A stretch of 64,000 bases of DNA from Allodiplogaster sudhausi (Eukaryota; Nematoda; Chromadorea; Rhabditida; Diplogasteridae). The DNA lies in the NCBI GenBank assembly GCA_945643635.1, contig CALZFC010000163.1, positions 149,809-213,808 on the forward strand. Reading direction: 5' to 3'. The notes below the pieces were generated by a model. That model did no database searches, was not told the DNA's origin, and saw only the letters and a list, made by a program, of their open reading frames with translations. Below are positions 59,301 to 64,000 of this stretch, piece after piece (position 1 is the stretch's first letter; each line of letters opens with the position of its first letter). The position numbers were made by a program, and so were the translations under genes.

Positions 59301-62067
59301 AAGAAGACAGTCTATTTGATTCTGCCGGTATGCCACCCTCCATTTTTCTAACAACCCCCTTTCTGTCCATTTCTCTCTATCTATCTCTCTCGGTCTCTCT
59401 GTCGTCCTCCCAATCTCTCTCTCTGTCTCTCTCTGTCTCTCTCTCTCTCTCTAAAACGCAACTCTCTCCCTCACTCACTCTCATACTCTTTCTCCCAATA
59501 TCTCTATCTCCCTGTCTCTTCTCTCTATGCTGCTTCCACTCTCTTACCCTTTGTCATGTAGACATGTACAAAACACTTGTGAGTCGATCTGCTGCTCTGT
59601 TCATCGGTGGAATGTTCAATAAGAAAGTGCGGAATGGAATCTACCGAGACGAATTCAAGGCAAAGTTCTTCGAAAATACCCGGGAGAAACTTCCTTCACT
59701 TAGGGTTCGTAGTTTTGCACAATCTTGAATTATTTTGCAATGATTCTGGTGTTGTCTCGTTTTACAGCAACCCCATTCTAGGGATGTATCCGGGACATTT
59801 TCGTGGGAGGAGAGCGAGTCTCTCCGCTAGCCATAATGGAGAGTCAGATGCAAGAGACTCTCCTCGATCCCTCTTCACAGGCTTTTGCAGTCAGAGTTCG
59901 TCCTTTGATCATTCAGTTATGACTTCTTCTAATCTGGCTTTCTCAGATGGGTTGTCCCTCGTGTTCTCCTGGTTGTCCTCCCACTTCTTCTAATCTGGCT
60001 TTCTCAGATGGGTTGTCCCTCGTGTTCTCCTGGTTGTCCTCCCACTTCTTCTAATCTGGCTTTCTCAGATGGGTTGTCCCTCGTGTTCTCCTGGTTGTCC
60101 TCCCACTTCTTCTAATCTGGTTTTCTCAGATGGGTTGTCCCTCGTGTTCTCCTGGTTGTCCTCCCACTTCTTCTAATCTGGTTTTCTCAGATGGGTTGTC
60201 CCTCGTGTTCTCCTGGTTGTCCTCCCACTTCTTCTAATCTGGCTTTCTCAGATGGGTTGTCCCTCGTGTTCTCCTGGTTGTCCTCCCACTTCTTCTAATC
60301 TGGCTTTCTCAGATGGGTTGTCCCTCGTGTTCTCCTGGTTGTCCTCCCACTTCTTCTAATCTGGCTTTCTCAGATGGGTTGTCCCTCGTGTTCTCCTGGT
60401 TGTCCTCCCACTTCTTCTAATCTGGCTTTCTCAGATGGGTTGTCCCTCGTGTTCTCCTGGTTGTCCTCCCACTTCTTCTAATCCGGCTTTCTCAGATGGG
60501 TTGTCCCTCGTGTTCTCCTGGTTGTCCTCCCACTTCTTCTAATCTGGCTTTCTCAGATGGGTTGTCCCTCGTGTTCTCCTGGTTGTCCTCCCACTTCTTC
60601 TAATCTGGTTTTCTCAGATGGGTTGTCCCTCGTGTTCTCCTGGTTGTCCTCCCACTTCTTCTAATCTGGTTTTCTCAGATGGGTTGTCATTCGTGTTCTC
60701 CTGGTTGTCCTCCCACTTCTTCTAATCTGGCTTTCTCAGATGGGTTGTCCCTCGTGTTCTCCTGGTTGTCCTCCCACTGTCCGATGTCGTTCCTCTCATC
60801 CTCTCGCCTCCTTCTCTGCCACTCACTGCGATTGCTCGGATATTCAGGAATACCAGACGGCAACTGGCAAGTGTGCCGCAATCAAATGTATGTACTTTTA
60901 TAGAACTCCCTTTTCTCTCTCCGTGTTCTCTCTCATCTCTAGCTCATCTCTCTCTCTCATCATAAATTGCAGACCCTCCACTATCTCTCTCCGCTTCTTC
61001 TCTCTCCGCTTATCGTGGACAATTCCACGTGGAAAGACATCGGGGCCATCTGGCTAAGGCGTGCATTCTTTGACCTTTAAGAAAGAGAAAAAAGACTTGA
61101 TCGACTGGGTTGCAGATCTGGATAAAAATGAGTCTGCCACGGAGAGAAGTCTTCCGTCATACTCCACTTCTTCTCTTTTTCACGCATGGACGACGACTTC
61201 TGTTAGTCTTGAATGCGCTTAAATCATTCTCAGAATTACTATTTTTAAATTTATATTCATATGTACATACATATACAGTACCGCTCAACGGCGAGGGGTC
61301 AATGTTGCGTCGGCTACAGCGGACGCGGCCAAATGGGCCAAGTGGAATATCTTGCTGCAGAAAGCGTTTTCAGGGAAATCACATATCAATTTGAGATCCC
61401 TGAATTTTTCTTCACTAATCCCGTTAAGAACAATTTTGAAAATTTGTGAAATTAGCATTTTCATGACGTACGGTGACATAATTGTTGCGTTCTCATATGG
61501 GATTTCGTGAGTCGCAGGTTCGAACCCCAAGGGGAGCAAATGTTTTGCTGCAATTGTTTTTCTACATTTTTCAAAAATTGTTTAAGTGATTAGTGAAAAA
61601 ATTCAAGGATCTCATATTGATATGTGATTTTCCTGAAAACGCTTTCTGCAGCGAGATATTCCACTTGGTCCATTTGGCCGCGTCCGCTATAGCCGACGCA
61701 GCATTGACCCCTCGCCGTTGAGCGGTACTGTATGTATGTATGTATGTAAGTGACAAAAGTGCATTGAAGACTGCGTCTGTTCCTCACTCCCTCCCATCGC
61801 CTAGCACTGCAAGTCAATCCAGAGGATCCAGCAAACTTCACCGAGGATGTTCTGACCCGTGAGTTCCTCTGTCTGTTCAGTCCCTTCTCCCCTCCCTTCC
61901 TCTTCTTCTCTTCTCTTCTCTATTCTGTCATCTCTCCTTTTCAAGATCCGATTGATTCTCGTGATGATCGCGTTCATTTGATTCAAATCGAGAGAAGAAC
62001 TCCGCTTGGAACGCATCCAAGCAAAAGATTCTTCGACGTCATAGTCCGTCTCTACTCTTTATTCCCA
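55953..62067 (+). CDS. Fibrinogen-like / laminin-G surface protein, CASPR/neurexin-IV-like (partial, exons only in part resolved)
   Basis: The first supported exon starts at 55953 with a fibrinogen-like opening (EVARSSCVSHFLSGFSSSGVF ... PVLCQMPS). Laminin-G exons follow at 57860-57983 (FHVSFRTEESEHNLFSALLS) and 58029-58172 (LLSNGAWHSLLIAADAS), then one from about 58275. Cys-containing pieces near 58540-58800 may be an EGF-like unit. A second laminin-G domain ends in exons 59562-59704 (ALFIGGMFNKKVRNG) and from 59782 (GCIRDIFVGGERVSP). Then come a Cys-rich exon 60740-60887, and pieces at 61814-61858 and from 61946. The order fibrinogen, LamG, EGF-like, LamG is that of CASPR/neurexin IV, cell-adhesion proteins of neurons and septate junctions. 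No signal peptide or membrane segment is placed; the start lies further left and the end is unresolved. Introns hold two MITEs and a minisatellite. Confidence 0.55.
56948..57404. mobile_element. TA-flanked MITE with long terminal inverted repeats, copy 1
   Basis: TA is followed by CAGTACCGCTCAACGGCGAG at one end and its reverse complement followed by TA at the other. This fits Tc1/mariner-type ends (TA target, CAGT start). The inverted repeats extend ~150 bp inward (to 'gcagaaagcgttttcagg ... gatccttgaa'). The 457-bp element has no ORF of interest. The centre carries GGGGTTCGAACCTGCGA, a B-box-like sequence. The second copy at 61276-61730 is in the opposite orientation. Confidence 0.88.
59930..60778 (+). 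repeat. 61-bp minisatellite repeating an intron-exon boundary (14 copies of the 3' splice site)
   Basis: Fourteen occurrences of CTTTCTCAG|ATGGG are spaced 61 bp apart, with only a few substitutions (ctggttttct, atccggc, tcattcg). Each unit carries TTCTAAT (branch-point-like), a pyrimidine tract, CAG, and 38 bp of what becomes coding sequence (MGCPSCSPGCPPT) after the last copy. The array lies between the 59782 exon and the 60740-60887 exon of the laminin-G gene. Confidence 0.95.
61276..61730. mobile_element. TA-flanked MITE with long terminal inverted repeats, copy 2
   Basis: 455 bp, same ends and TA flanks as 56948-57404, inverted relative to it, and about 95% similar by eye. On the plus strand its centre reads GGTGACATAATTGTTGCG and, about 30 bp on, GTCGCAGGTTCGAACCCC. 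This resembles the A-box/B-box spacing of a tRNA or SINE head. Confidence 0.88.
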
Positions 62068-62069
62068 CA

Positions 62070-64000
<1,931 letters not shown>

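Noticed and set aside
59930..60778. Regular direct repeats considered as a CRISPR array
   Set aside because: The units are continuous and near-identical with no variable spacers, and the DNA is eukaryotic. It is a minisatellite.

Overview
This window is nuclear DNA of an animal, most likely a nematode. The clearest evidence is a complete Src-type tyrosine kinase gene (31745 to 29218, minus strand) whose SH2, kinase and tail sequences closely follow what I recall of Caenorhabditis SRC-1. Many introns are 45-52 bp and end in TTTCAG-like acceptors. Acceptor-like sites lie just upstream of several start codons, which suggests spliced-leader trans-splicing. No finer taxonomic call is made. Exon models below were joined by hand; for each model described as closing in frame I checked that splice phases agree and the summed length is a multiple of three.

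Layout. 1-3250: dispersed repeats (a ~1 kb family, a short hairpin repeat, and a repeat with a GGTTCGAACC motif). 3927-14312 (-): one uninterrupted 3461-codon Helitron ORF, carrying seven Ulp1-like peptidase repeats ahead of the zinc finger, HUH Rep and PIF1-type helicase. 15701-23340 (-): three unrecognised multi-exon genes (A, B, C). Gene A contains tandemly duplicated exon-intron units. 23843-25897: another ~1 kb repeat next to the 3' half of a ceramide kinase gene. 26288-28768 (+): a CEP97-like LRR/IQ protein. 29218-31745 (-): src. 32936-35978 (-): KLHL20. 36768-37302 (-): tubulin cofactor A. 37975-41837 (+): NDUFB9, with a 2.4 kb foldback element in an intron. 42258-44311 (-): a ZIP zinc transporter. 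44648-47942: two more long inverted-repeat elements, one with tRNA-like promoter boxes. 48-62 kb (+): microsatellite-rich DNA with exons of a fibrinogen-like/laminin-G (CASPR/neurexin-IV-like) surface protein, two TA-flanked MITEs, and a 61-bp minisatellite that repeats a 3' splice site 14 times. 62070 to the end: a GA-rich satellite.

The recognised genes are ordinary cellular genes with no shared pathway: kinase signalling, ubiquitin ligase adaptor, tubulin folding, complex I, zinc import, sphingolipid phosphorylation and centriole cap. The unusual material is in the Helitron N-terminal peptidase array, the splice-site minisatellite, the duplicated exon-intron block, the foldback elements carrying tRNA-like boxes, and the three orphan genes beside the Helitron.
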